64,000 nt of DNA, from assembly GCA_028023455.1 (NCBI GenBank), contig JAQFVV010012396.1:5434085-5498084 (forward strand). The letters are read 5' to 3'. This DNA is from Epiperipatus broadwayi. Taxonomy: Eukaryota; Onychophora; Udeonychophora; Euonychophora; Peripatidae. The notes below the pieces were generated by a model. The model was given only the letters and a program-made list of their open reading frames with translations, was not told the origin of the DNA and ran no database searches. This document shows, piece after piece, positions 24,640-38,500 of the stretch. Position 1 is the first letter of the stretch. Every line of letters starts with the position of its first letter. Both the position numbers and the translations under genes were made by a program.

Positions 24640-27600
24640 TATATGATTGTTTAATGTAATTGATTTGTTTAATTAAAGAATTCCTAGCTGAAAATAAGTT
24701 CCTCCAGGCAATCACTAGCTGACAATGTATATCCACTTTGATTAACATTTTTTACAGTTTCTGCTATTTAATCCATTCACCCTCTTTCAGCAGTCCATTT
24801 TTAATTTTGGCTAATTATTCATTTTAGATAGGTATTCCTTAAGGCTTCAGATAATTTTGCCCAATGCCATGCATTATTCCATCAGTTACATCAACAAAAA
24901 AAGATTCACAATCTAAAAAAGAAATGTCCTTAGTTAAACATCTTGCTAAAATCATTACTAATAAATGGAGATGATTTTAATATGTTAAATATTATCATGC
25001 AACTTGCAACCTTCCAATCAATTAGCACAATAACCTGTCCATCTTCTTAATTCTTTCCTAATGATTTAGTCTCCATCTCTTTCCTTCTAGCTTCCGAACA
25101 TTATTATTAACCTGATGAAGTCTAATAATAATGGATGTGGCAACAAATTTTCCTATTATACACTTATCTATTATTTTCAAAGCAAATTACACCACACCTT
25201 TGCCTACTGTCTATTATTGTTTTTTATCTTTATATTACCTTAATTGTTTTTCCAAAAATAAATTTTATTTCCTTTATTATTTATAAACTTATTTATACTA
25301 AATTAATTATAGATTTATGAAATTAATTATACATTTTACCTATTTGATTAGCGTTTTGACTAAATTTGATTAAACTTTTAATCAAATATAATTTTATAAC
25401 ATTAATTTTAATTACTTTATTATGGAAATTATTTGAAAATTGTTGAGACTTTCATTTAATTTTTGTTTTATACTGAATTACTTTTTTTTAAATATTACTT
25501 AAATTAACTTAAGGAAAAAAAATAATATCAACTTGCCCCCCCCCCCCACATTTTACAAACTTCAAATTATTTCTTATTGAAGCTGATAATAAACAGGGGG
25601 TTTTTTTTAATGCATAACATTGCATTAATGTAATATATATAAAGAATAAAATAAATTTACAATATTTCATTATAATTTACCCCATCATATTATTATATTA
25701 TTAATTTTCTAGTCATAATTTAACACTTCATTACTTAATTATCTTAGCATAGCAGTTATGACCAAAATGTTTCAATATATATTGTATTCATCATTTCTAT
25801 TTTCTTTTGATCACTAATGACCTAGAAAATTTAATTTATGGTGATTAAAAGTTAATGATGATGATGAATGCTACCAGCTAGACCCAAAGAGAGAAAGAGA
25901 TCTTTAAAATTGTTCAGACAATTGGAAAAAATACAAACACAAATGTCATCCAAACTAATTTTAAAGTTTATTAAATTTAAAAAAAGAAATACATCTCAGG
26001 CAAATAAAATATAAGCATTTGACATAGATTTTACTGGTGTATTTATCAGAAAGTGTACATGAGATTTGAAATATTAATTACCCTGGCAGATAAGTTCATT
26101 TTCTCAACTATAATTTTAAAAAAGGGAGATTTATAATATCTTCCTGCTAGCAGTATATAAATACAATTCCAGTTTCCCTAAATAGAGATTTCAAAACAAA
26201 AAAAGCAATCTTGTAGGAAACCCAACAAAACAGTGCAGGTGAGCTTTCCTTGATCCAGAATAAATCATTGAGATCAATAATGTCATGTGTGTGCAGAACA
26301 AATCATGATTTAACCATGTTCAAGATGATCAAGGTTGGCCCAATACAAGACAAGAAAACATAACAAGAAAAGATTATGATCTTATGTAATCTTACATAGA
26401 AGAAACTAAATCTCTGATATAGGAAAAATAGAACAATACACTCAATAAACCACCAGCCAAAAGATTTGCAGTCTGAAGGAAAGTAAAAATCTAGCTTATC
26501 TAAATTAATTATAATGAAAGATGAGATAAAAACAAATTATGATGGTCTGCCAAAGCATTTATCAAGAGTTAGTAATATAAAAGAGAAAAGGACACAAAGC
26601 ATATAAAATAGAAACTTGCAATACTCTCTCAGATAAATGAATTTAAAACAAATATGGAATCTTAAAACTAAGATTCCAACACACACTATAAATAAAATAC
26701 ATAATAAATGCTTAAATATGTAAATTGAGTATTTAGAAGATATTATAGAGACAGATTTCTTTTTAAGATTAAGCTGAGACTTTAACAAAAGATTTAACTA
26801 GAGATTTAAACCCTCATGAATATAAAAATATTTTATCTCGAGGCCTAATAAAAAGTCCATTAGATTTCCTCTGGTGGAACACACAAAGTTCTTTCTGACT
26901 AGAGTCCATCATGAAGGCTTTGGATTTATATCTCTTTGGGAGGGAGTGTGGAGGCAAGTTCTGAATCAGTTCTTATTTACACTTTTATGGCATGATTTTA
27001 GAAGGAAAAACTTAGAATCTGGGGTCTGTCTTTGAGTGTATTTAGCATTGCATGTTGTAGAAAAGATTCCTCATGGTGGGTAATTTTAGAATTCTGCAGA
27101 GAGTAATGATATTTAGCAAATAGTAGTCCATAGTATGATATCAGCAGAATTTCCTAACCGTGGACAATATTTAAAATATAAAGCAGCACAGCAAAAGATA
27201 GAATTCAACAAGCAGAATAAAAATAAATAGCTGAATAAAAATTAGTTCAAAATCTCAGTTATTTAAATACAGTCTTAGCTCCCATGTTATCTGTGATTAG
27301 AAGTTTTTGCCCAGGGAAAATATCTATCTTAAACTTAGTCTTAATTTAAAATCTGACCAGGGTTCCTATCTTATCCAAAATTAATTTTAATAAAATTAAT
27401 TCAAAATTAAGTTTCAGCTTTTAAAAATAAATCAAAATAGATTACAATAAAAGAAATTTTATCACAAACAAAACTTTTTAAAATTAAAAGGCTTGTTCAA
27501 AAAAATGATTAAAACTTTTTAAATTAGAATGCTTTTTCCCAAAAAATTATAAGCTTGCTTGCCTTTAACTTACTTTGATTAAAAAAACAAATGACAAAAG

Positions 27601-30051
27601 AAAACTATTTTAAACTAAGTTCTGTTGAAGAGTAAAAATGACATAATTTTAAAATATAACTGTGTATGTGTTCTATGACATACAAAACTTTTAAATAGTT
27701 TTCTTTTAAAACTTTATAAAAATAAGTTTTTTTAATTTTGCGATGGAACTTTTGAAATGAATAAATCATTCAGTTCAATATATATATATATATAATTACT
27801 TCATAATTGTAAGAAATAATGTTGAAAGTCTAATACAGCTGATGAGAAGGATGTTTCAAAATCATAATATTTGTTATTAATGCTTTTATTAAAGTTGGAA
27901 AATCGGTTATTTTTTTATTTAAGTTTTGATCTTTTTCAAGTTAGAATGGAATTTTAGAATTGATGTTTAATATACACCTGGATCTCATTTTATGCAGATT
28001 TTTTAAATGCGATTTTGAAGTTATGGAATTCATGTTTCTTCTTAATATCTTTTTATGTGGGTTTTCTTTTATGTGATAAAGAAGTTTATATTTCACTATA
28101 TTTATTAGATATCAAGAAATTTAAATTATTAATAACTTATTTTGACTTGAAATACTTTTTTTTCAAAAGCATAGTTATATTAGCAGCTAACATGAATATG
28201 GACTGAAGTTGTATTTAGAATCTTAGCTTCTATGTAAATAACCTACTTATACTTATGAGTAAATAATAATAATAATAATAGATTTATACTTATGAGTATA
28301 AAAATATTGCAATAAATATTCAAAAATTTTAAACTTTTAAAACATATTTTGTTAGATATAACAGAAATAAATATTCTTTTAGATTTTTAAAATAAATTAT
28401 GAAGTTTTGTAAACTGAAAATAATCTTTCTACCGATAATGTATAATCTTTTTGTTTTGATTGTGATCTCATTTTTTAATTTATAAACAAAATGTGAACAT
28501 TTAAAATTTATTTCAGTAATAAACACAACATCTATAAAATGAAGACAAATTTATTATTTTCTGATAAGTATTAATCATTTAATCATAGATTTTACATTGA
28601 TGTGTGAGACAAAAAAAAACATCAGAAAATGCTGAAATCTGAGTTTGCTGCAATGAACAACCTCTTAAATTCCAATGAGAGCTAAATTAGCTATATGTCT
28701 GGATATCGTGAGATTTATAAAAAATTAGTAAAATCATTATCTCAAAGTTTAATCACTAATTACATTGTCAACAGAAAACCATAAACACAGCACAATACTG
28801 AAAGTGGCATTAGTTGTATTTCTTTTATAAACAAACTGCATATTGTCAACTAGTGATAATGATTAAAATACATATGAAAAAATGTAAAATTAAATACTGT
28901 AGTTAATAAAAACAATTTTAAAAAGTTTGTCTTGTATCAATTTTTTTCAAATATTTGATATTTTTTATTAGTCATACTTTATTTTCTTATTTTTTTAATG
29001 TGAATTTTAAAGTATTGTTTCCTTGTTGCTTTGCTTTTATGTGATTTCTGAAAATTACAGAACCTATCCCCCATTTTTCAAGGTAAGTTAAGTCTATTTT
29101 TGTGTGATTTTTTTTCATGTATGTTTTCTGTGGAACCTATCTACCACAGAAAATGAGACCCATGTGCATTTAAATTCAATAAAATTACTTGAAATCTGGT
29201 GTATAACTAAGTAATACCAAAGTAATTCATTTAAGATACTTATCTTTTCAGTAGGTTACCTAGTTTTTTAGATATAGAACAGAGGGTTGACAAAATATTA
29301 AAAATATTTATTAATTTCATATATCACACAGATAAAAAGTTCCTAGAACTTTCATTTGTTTTAAATAAATTCATGAGAAGGCAGTAAAAAGACTTTCTTT
29401 CAATTTAGTATTTTTAAACATTTTAAAATTGATATTTAAGAGAATTAAGTTCAATATAACTTGTTGAAATTTTGTACATTTATTTAAAGTATCCAATGAA
29501 ATTGATAGGGCACATTAATTTTTTAAATAGGTTAATTAGTTTTTTAGATAGGAAGAGTGGGGGGATTTTTTAAATAATACACACTATCAATTTTATTTGT
29601 TATACTTTAGGTAATAAGAAAGTTGTTTATAATATAAAAAAGAAACAAAATAAAAAGAAGAATTAGAGAATCTTTATTATTAAAAATGTATGATTCTGAA
29701 GCAATTAACTTATTTAAAAGTTCTTTTAATATTAAGGGTGTGTGAGATGTAAGTGGAATTGTGGATAATATTTAGTATAAATTTATCATGTAATCCTTTA
29801 TACTTGAGAAGTCTGCTTGGCAGTAAAATCATTGGCTGCATTTTAAAGTTTATTTTCTTTGGCTAGTATGGTTTAGTTGTGAATTTGGGGTAATTTTGAT
29901 TATTTTATTGACTAGTTTAGCTTTAGGTTTTTAATGTTTAGAAAATATAATATAGAAAAGTTATTGATTTCTTATATATTTATGTGCTCATACTAAATAT
30001 GATATATACACAAAGAGTATACATATTAATTTACTACAGAAATATCAAGTG

Positions 30052-30084
<33 letters not shown>

Positions 30085-30320
30085 GTGTAAAATTGATTTA
30101 AAGTAAAATTATATGTATTAAGTGATGTTCATTTACAATCTAATTTTGGGATGCATTTTTTTTAAATAAAAAATATAATTAAGTAAGTGAAAATTTTATA
30201 TTTTATTCTAAACAAGAGAGAGAAAATTCAATTTGGTTAATATAATAATACTAATAACAGTTTTAGACTTTAAATTTTAATCCTCTAGCATTGTGACAGA
30301 TTTCTTGCTTCTCACTTGCT
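24640..30320. other. Unassigned AT-rich DNA, no gene seen
   Basis: No protein similarity or clear repeat boundary recognised. A run of about 12 C lies near 25537-25548. The stretch around 26200-27200 is less AT-rich and less repetitive than its surroundings but shows no reading frame longer than about 80 codons that looks coding. Confidence 0.45.
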
Positions 30321-31223
30321 TTAACCTTTACACTGTCAGAAATTCCAATTGGTCAAGTGAGTTAAAACTCTAAACTTTTGATTGGTCAATTACAAAATCA
30401 GCAGTAAAAATATATTCATATTTTAATATTATATTAATTTTAATTTTGTTTATAAAAAGCAAATTAATAATTTATCAGATTATGAAAATGAATGAAAGTT
30501 TTTTTCAAAAATAAATTTCTATTTATAATTATAAATTTTTTTTTTTTTTTTAAAATATAATATATATTTTTATTTTTTTTATAATATTTATTTTTGAAAA
30601 AACTTTCATTCATTTTCATAATCTGATAAATTATTAATTTGCTTTTTATAAACAAAATTAAAATTAATATAATATTAAAATATGAATATATAATTATAAA
30701 ATATTCTATAGCAGAGAATCTAAAAAGAATGTTTGTAACCTATTAGAAAATGCTGCTTACATATTGATTTCTTTCACAATTTATGTTCATGTAAAAGTAA
30801 AGAATTTTTACTAAAATTTTACCTATTTTCTAAAATAATTATATTTTCAGCATATTTTATTAAAATAATTTATAATATGTAAAAAAAAAATACAAAAAAA
30901 AATACTCTAAAATATACATTTTCATTTTAAAAATAAAATAAAAAGCTTAGACCTGTCAAAATTGTTGACAAGTGCTTCCTTTTGTTCAAAATGAGAAATA
31001 ACCAATCAGTGGCTTGGAAAGTCTGCCCTCTCCCATTGTTAAAACTTTAAAATTAAATATTATTTTTTTACTTGTAAAATAAATCTAAAGAGAGCAGCAT
31101 CTTATGGTACATTTTGAGCTTTAAAATGAATGTAAATTTGCTACAATAATATAAAAATTACAATTTTTAAGCCAATTCTTTAGCCAATTTAATTATAATT
31201 GAATCTGACAGTAAAAAGGTTAA
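30321..31223. mobile_element. piggyBac-like MITE with large internal palindrome
   Basis: TTAA flanks both sides (30321-30324 and 31220-31223). The ends, turned inward, read CCTTTACACTGTCAGA and CCTTTTTACTGTCAGA, agreeing at 14 of 16. A TTAA target and CC(C)TTT ends are the signature of piggyBac-type elements. The 895-bp interior holds a near-perfect inverted repeat of about 105 bp (30411-30516 and 30586-30690) around an AT loop, plus several ATTGGTCAA/CCAATCA motifs. It has no transposase; the open frame at 30464-30655 is just the palindrome being read. A diverged relative is at 49540. Confidence 0.75.
30411..30690. repeat. Long near-perfect palindrome
   Basis: Arms of about 105 nt differ by a single-base indel in a T-run. 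The loop of about 69 nt is almost pure A/T. A transcript would form a long hairpin. Confidence 0.95.
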
Positions 31224-31229
31224 GCTTTC

Positions 31230-32830
31230 AACTTTCACTTTAATATTAAACCATTATTATTTATCAAAAATAATAAATTTGACCTCATTCGATGGATATT
31301 TTTGTTTAGAAATTTAAAAAAAAAATGTAAATCACATTGATTTTCAGAATTATTTTAAAAATTAGATTTTAATCAAAACAAAATGCTGTCACATTATCAA
31401 ATTTCAGGTGCAGCCAATTCAATTTACAAAATGAATGAAATCTTCTTTGTTTGATGTTTGTTTTAAAAAGCTGAATAAATTATTTTCAATATCTACTAAA
31501 TCTATCAATTTATTAATTTTTTTTCATAATTTTTATATTACTAAATATTATAACAATGTGCTGAATGACATCATTTCTAGGCAATTGCATTTCTTGCAAC
31601 CATAATCTTTATGATAACAATATTCAGAAGAATATATTCTTTTATATTTAAAAATAAAACATTTTTGTGAAAAGTAAATGTGTAATAATATATATTTGAT
31701 TTCTAATACTTATTACACAATTAGAACACAAAAATCATCATAAATTTTCCAACAAATCAAGTTTTTAGACCATTGTAATATTCTCTCAAAGTAATCTCAC
31801 AAAGTTTGAGATCATGAAATATATAAAGGATACCTATCATTGTGAAGCTTAAGAAACTTTGAAGACCTGCATACTTTATTTTCCTACCATCTTTTGAATT
31901 TTTTTTAAATTAAAATATTAGAAAATGAATATACATGAATTTTAAAGCTGTAAAAAGAAAGTATTAGCAACATTACTCAGTAGAGTGTAAAAAATGCAAA
32001 TTTAATTTCTAGATTTCTCGACATGGGTCTGTCACCCGGAAAAATAAGTAAGTTAATATTAATGTTGGTTGGCTTTTTAAGAAACTAGTACTTTAATATG
32101 TTACTTGATAATAAAAAATTGCAAGCATTGTCAAAAGTAATACATCTTGTATCTTCACAAATAACCCCATTATATGTCATATTCACCTTTTATGTTATTC
32201 TTTTTGAAATATTTATAAATAAATTATGCAAAGAAGATGAAAAACAGTGCCAAATTGTCATCAACAAGAATCAAATGTTACTATAGTACTCTGTTGCTTT
32301 TTTATTGAATTTATTTTAGAACAGAGATGTATTGTTATTAGATGCATCAACTTCTTAAATTTTTATGACTAGCATTCCTTCAGACTAATATCACCTATAT
32401 GATTCTCATACACCTTAAAGATATATATATTCATTATTTTGATGATAGAGTCATCTACTTTATTACTGGTTATCCTTTTTTCTAGCCACTAATATTTCCA
32501 AGAATTAGATTAACAGTTTCAACCCAGTCACTTATAAGTAAATAAAAATTCACATAATTGTGTTTATCATTTCTGGTTATATTTTTTTCTGTACTATGAT
32601 TCAAAAGTATCACTTCTAAAATTATCCTTGAGAGTATATGCAGGAATCTCCATGGTTTGACTAATTCTCATCTCCATTTTAGAAGAAATATTTTTATTTT
32701 TACAAATATTTACAAGGTTTTTTTATTACAACTTACTGAACCCTTGATTATGAATTAATTTTTTTTAATCTAAATGTTGAGATCTTTAATTCCTTTAGTA
32801 TGAATCTTTATATTCTTCACAGTTGTGTTT
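31230..32830. other. AT-rich DNA, no gene seen
   Basis: Only short chance frames are present. The frame at 32098-32286 has no recognisable domain. Confidence 0.5.
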
Positions 32831-32835
32831 CCACC

Positions 32836-32977
32836 TTTTCACTTTGTTTTTTTTCTTTCTCATGTGTCATAGTATCGGCCAGAAAGCGGGTTCGGGAACG
32901 AACCCGGGACAACTGTTTGTAAAGCAGCCATCGCTGACCTCTCGACCACCAATGCTTGACTTTTTCACTTTGTTTTT
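32836..32977 (-). repeat. tRNA-derived SINE, copy 4, best preserved
   Basis: The body is about 32852-32961 on the minus strand. The head GTCAAGCATTGGTGGTCGAG carries an A-box like tRNA-Ser/Leu (GGTCGAGAGGT). About 50 bases on is the B-box region CCGGGTTCGTTCCCG, then the tail TGGCCGATACTATGACACAT and an A-rich end. A 16-bp exact target duplication TTTTCACTTTGTTTTT lies at 32836-32851 and 32962-32977. This copy is the best one for defining the family. Confidence 0.93.
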
Positions 32978-32984
32978 AACTTCC

Positions 32985-34370
32985 ATAATCAAAGTTTTTG
33001 TTATTATTAAAACATGATCGGAAAAAAAAATATTTCTAAATTATTGGATAGTTTATCAATCATTATCATATATATATATAAACGCATACACACGAATTAT
33101 TATTACACCTATGTCAAAAATTCACAATCTGATAATTAATGAATTACTTTAAATATTACAAGAATAGAAATTAAGACAGCTTTGAAACAAGATGAGGGGA
33201 ATGATGAAAATAGAAAATGAGAGATAAAATTAAAAAATTAGAACTTGGGGTGTAGGGTGTGTGGCAGAATACAAATAAATAATGCATTACGCATGTTCTG
33301 AAGTTATAATAAATATGTCAAAATGTGTGGAAATGAATGCAAACAATTTAAACAATCATACTATACTTGCATATATATATATATCTTCCTTAATAATAAA
33401 AAAAACCATTTAAACAACGATAAAAAAAAAATAATTAAAAACATTTGGAAATTTCGTAGAATAAAATTTAGATATGAGGTCTAAAGAATGTGTTGAGATG
33501 GCTATTTCTTAATCTTGAAAATAGTTATAATAAAAAAGTTTTTAAACTAATATATGTATATATAAAAAAAGTTATTGTTACACGATCTTTAAAAAGTTTT
33601 TTTTCTTCACAAATATAAGATTATCATAATCAGATTTTCCTTAATTCAGATTCAGAACGTAAACAAAACTTATCACGTTAAAATTTCAATAAAATACTTT
33701 ACTGAATTAAGAAGTGAGTTTCTATTTTCCATTGTTGTTAACCATTTAGCAAAAACCTTTTTCAAAACCAATGAAAGAACGTCTACAATAGAATAAAGCT
33801 TGATTAAATGTGAAGAATAAAGAGATGACTTAAAAAATTAAAGGGTTTACAAAAACAAGTAAATAATAAAACAGAATTAATTAATAATAAATGTTATTAA
33901 AGAAACAAACAATAATAGTGGAATGGATTGCTTTTGACTTTATATAGAATAAATGATTAAATTTTCTACAAAAAAAGAAATACGCTTTATGTGAAGAAAA
34001 ATTCAATAAAGCAAAATAAATTTGAAGAATTGTCCGTTTGACCCAGAGACTACTATAGAGATTTTCATTAAATGAATCTAGGTGACAGTTGTATATATCT
34101 AAAGAAATATTAAGAATTTGATTACCAGAATGTAGTTAAAATAAAATATATATAATTTTGATGGAAAATCATTAACCACAGCCATTGAAATTTTAATAAT
34201 CATGTTAAAAATATATTTTTATTGCAATAAAAAATATTAATGCATATTGCATATACTACACTAAAAAAAAGTACTCTTTTTTAAAAAATAATTCATTTAT
34301 GTATCTTATGTGCATTTATATATAAAAATTTTGGCACAAAATTTCTTGAAATAGTTAAAACAACATATTT
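32985..34370. other. AT-rich DNA, no gene seen
   Basis: Short (AT)n tracts and homopolymer runs only. Confidence 0.5.
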
Positions 34371-35540
34371 GCACAAGATAGGTGGAGATCTTATTGGAAA
34401 GCCATCGTCCTCAAAGCTCTCACAGAATGGCTCTGAAAAGTTGGTTTTGCAGCAGTGAAAGGTGCCTTTTATATTTATTTGGTCCTTTAAATGCCTTATT
34501 TTGCTGCTAATGTACTCTTTAATTCACTAAATCTCAGTTTTAGTGCATTTTCAACAATTTTCCTATATCTACCTTGTGCTTATCAGCACTTAATTACCTC
34601 ACACACACCCAGTTTGGTGGATGGTTCAATTGTTCCATGGATCATAAAAGGTTTTATTTCCTCTTAGACTCTTAAATATTTCTTCTACTCCAATTTCCCC
34701 ATCACTCAGAACTTGTTTATAAAGTTTTTTGTGTGTTGTGCCAGTTATTTGGGCCATTTTTAATTATCTTTTTTTTTTCAGATCCCCCTTCCTCTGGGGT
34801 AACTGATCTCCTAAAATTCCATTCAATTTTCACATTACTCAACTAAGATTATTAATAACAAGTTTTCTGGTGTTTTTTCCCTCTTTTATATCAATATATT
34901 TGATTTTTCCATTTCAAAATTGTTTTCTTTATATTACTTTTCATTCTTTCAAATGGTTTAAAGATGGCCACTGTCCCTAGCGGTAAATATGTGCAGTCCT
35001 AAACCACATGAACTAAAACCTTCAAAATTACCCAAATTTTATCAAAATTGTATTTCAAACAAAACTTAACTAAAAACATCATCACCAAATAACTTTTTTC
35101 AAAGTCTCCATCTCCTTGCCCTCTGGATTTTTATCCCTTTCAGGTTGTGGTTTGCTCTATCCAAGGTAAAAAGCACATCAAAAAGAACAACATAACCAAT
35201 GATAATGTCATTCAAAGTACTATGGGGAAAACTAAAATTACTCAACTACAGAGGACAAATATCAGCCTGTTGCATCTAAGCATAATTCAGAAATCTTTTC
35301 ATTCATCCCTAAAACCTCTAAAGATTTAACATATAACAATTCCTCCAAAGTTTAAGGTTACATATGAATCCTCCTATCAATCCATCAGGGCAACCAAGCC
35401 TATCAACATTGCTCCTCACCCAAGACTCTTCTTTGCTTGGACTACACACCCTTTCCATATCCCCTTCCCATTTCATATGTATTCCCTTCCCTTTCACCAT
35501 ATTGTACTTGAATTTCATTTTGCCACATAATCATTTTTTT
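34370..35540. other. Less AT-rich unassigned segment
   Basis: Base composition is clearly less AT-rich than either side, suggesting inserted or formerly functional DNA. Several open frames of 60-71 codons overlap on both strands at 35147-35579, but none has a recognisable domain. The pyrimidine-rich stretch after 35370 explains the overlapping frames. A decayed transposon is the likeliest source; I cannot assign it. Confidence 0.35.
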
Positions 35541-35549
35541 GTAAACCTT

Positions 35550-38500
35550 TTTTTACTGTTGTGTATTTTGTCTTTTTGATGAATAAACTGCTTTCATCAC
35601 TGGGGGGGAGGGGATAAAAGAGGTGACATCATTTTTTACATAATTAAAACTTAAATTTTGCATGTTATTTTTTTTTTTTTTGTCATATATACTATTTATA
35701 AAAAAATAAATATGTTCGGGATTTCCCTGGATAGGGAAGTGATTCCTTAAAAGAAACAATGTTTATTTAGCCATAGAGCAATTAACCATTTGGTTAAAAT
35801 CAAATGTTATTTTTCATCTCTGCAGTTGATGTAACAAAAATAAAAATTGTAAAATACTAAAAACAAAAAGGTGAAAATATTTCAAATTGCAACAACTTTA
35901 TCTTTCAAATTGTTTAATTATCATACACTTAATATAATTTAAGGTTTTATAAGAATGGTATAATGTGTCCGTTAAAATAGCCTTGTGAATAATATCTTCT
36001 CTTTCATTCTATACGAAAATATACTATTTTAATTTATTAATGTATTTATTAAAACTCTCATTTAAACTTATACATTAGTAAATCAATCATTGTCGCCATT
36101 ATTAAGTTCTTAATAAAAAAAGTAAAATAAAACAGTTGCCTACTGTTCAAAGATATATCCAATATTACTAATGCAGAAGCTAAAAATAGCTTCTTGAAAA
36201 AATTTCATATATATCTGGACTTAAACCCTAGATATTCACTACATCACAAAGTCCTAATACATTTCTTTATATAATTATTGTATAAAAATACTTTTTATAA
36301 ACAAATCAAAAATAGTATTTTTCAATAATTTAGATACATATTTTAATTTATAAATTTCATAATGTTATAGGATTACACAAAAGCATCTTATTTATATGAT
36401 CATAGCCAAGTTGTTGAATAATCTGTACTCCAATAGAATTAAAATTAATCCATTATGGATAGCATATATAATGAAAATATAAATGAAATGATGAATAATC
36501 AAATAAATGGGGAAAATGAATCAAAATTATCTGAAATAATACTATTAAATAAATTTAAAAATAAGCCAATATTTGACACAAATAGCAATTAAGAAAGCAT
36601 TGTAACTATAATAAAGTAGGGCTTGAAAGTTCATGCAAAAAATTAAATATTACAGAATAAAATAGATGTTAATGTTTCAAAAAACATATCCTGAAAATAA
36701 AAAATTCAAAAATTTTAAAGTATGGCAAATGCAATTTTTCAGAAATAAAACTGGATAAAACTATTGAAATGTACCCAATATTAAATTTAAAATGCTTCTA
36801 CTTTTCTCAAAATATGATTTATTAACATAATATTAATCTTTGAATTTACATGTTATATGTAGTGGTATACGAGATTCAAACTATGATTTACAATGCAGAA
36901 CTTGATTTATGGAGTGAACAGAAAAACCTTGAATTGTATATGCATATATTTTGCCATTCATAGCTTTTGTCATAGTTTACTAAGTAACCTCTGACCTTAA
37001 TGGCAACCAGATAGATCACAGCTACCAAGAATCACATCATCCCCACCATCCAGAAGATGAGAAAGTGAAAACCTGTACTAATTTTTTTCTATAATGTATA
37101 AGAAAAACAATCTGTAAATAGCCTACTGCAATACAAAAGCTCTTCTGAGAGCTTTTCATAAAAACAAATAAAGAAGAGTAGTGAAGATTTGAGCAGTTTC
37201 CCATCTTTGTTTGCTTTCTGATTAAGAATAGCTAGATATTAGATAGTTATCTGGGTCAGCTATGTACTTGCTATCTGAGGATAAACATTTTTAATCTGTT
37301 AAAATGTAAAATGTTACTAAGTACATTCTTTGCATCAAGAAGGCCTAATTACTTGTTAAGAAGAGGAAAAAAAATCATAATGCAAAACAAAAAGCATGCA
37401 ACCCAAAAAAGTAATAGCAATTAAAAGGGATTTGAACACAGATTTTTTAAGCTTCCTTCAGCTGTTCTCTCCATCTTATATAACCAATACACATGACCAC
37501 CCACATGTGAATAATATAGATGATCTTAAATACAATATGATTTATTAAAAGTAATAGCAATAATTTAAATACTAAAAATAAATTCAGTTGATTAACAAAT
37601 ACGATGTGATAAAAGTTGCTATCAAAAAAAAAAATTATTGTTAAGACAAAAAATAATATTAAATGTAAAAAAATCAAAAAGTGAACTATCACTTCTTGGT
37701 ATTTTAAAATCACCTCATATAAGAAAAATAATTTGGAAACTTCATCATATAAAATGCTTAAATATCACAATCAACTTTCAAATTATTTTTAAATACTTTA
37801 CCAAATTGTACATTTTTTGAAGAAAAGTATTTTGCACTAATATAACGCCAAAATATAAATTGAAAAAGTAGCAAAATTGATAGACAATTTTTATTCTCCT
37901 AATTAAATTTGTCAAAATATTTTGCAATACTGAAGCACATAATTTATTCAGCATAGTGCCTTACCTAGTATCCTTTATAGTTTACTCTTTTATATCAATT
38001 GAATATCATATAATGTTTCTTGTGAGCAGGCAGAATCTCTATTATACAGAAAAAGCATTACTATTTTTCTTAGTAATTATTTTGTTTCGTATATGAAATG
38101 GTCATACATACTCTCCGAATGTTTTCAATACAATTTTTTTGAAAGAAAAATTGCTCATTATGCAGAAATAATATATGTTTAGAATGAATTAACTCCAAAC
38201 ATTCTCTACTAAATTATATTCAATTTTTTAAAAAAAATGTTATTATAATAAATATCACATTGCTATATCATTAATTATTTTACTGATTATGAATGACTTT
38301 GTAATAAAATTGTTTACATGGGTATTGGTTTTGCAAAAGATAAATACTCATTATCTTCAGTTTAATAAGGGAAGCAACTCATATTATTGTCTTATTAATG
38401 TAAAATATGTTGTGTTAAAAATAATTTCTCTGATAAAAGTGATGAATCATTGCTAAATAAAACAATCGGAGGCAGTAAAGTCTGTAGATGTGTACCAGAT

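Noticed and set aside
30464-30655. 63-codon minus-strand frame
   Set aside because: It reads through the large palindrome, and its protein is itself palindromic in composition.
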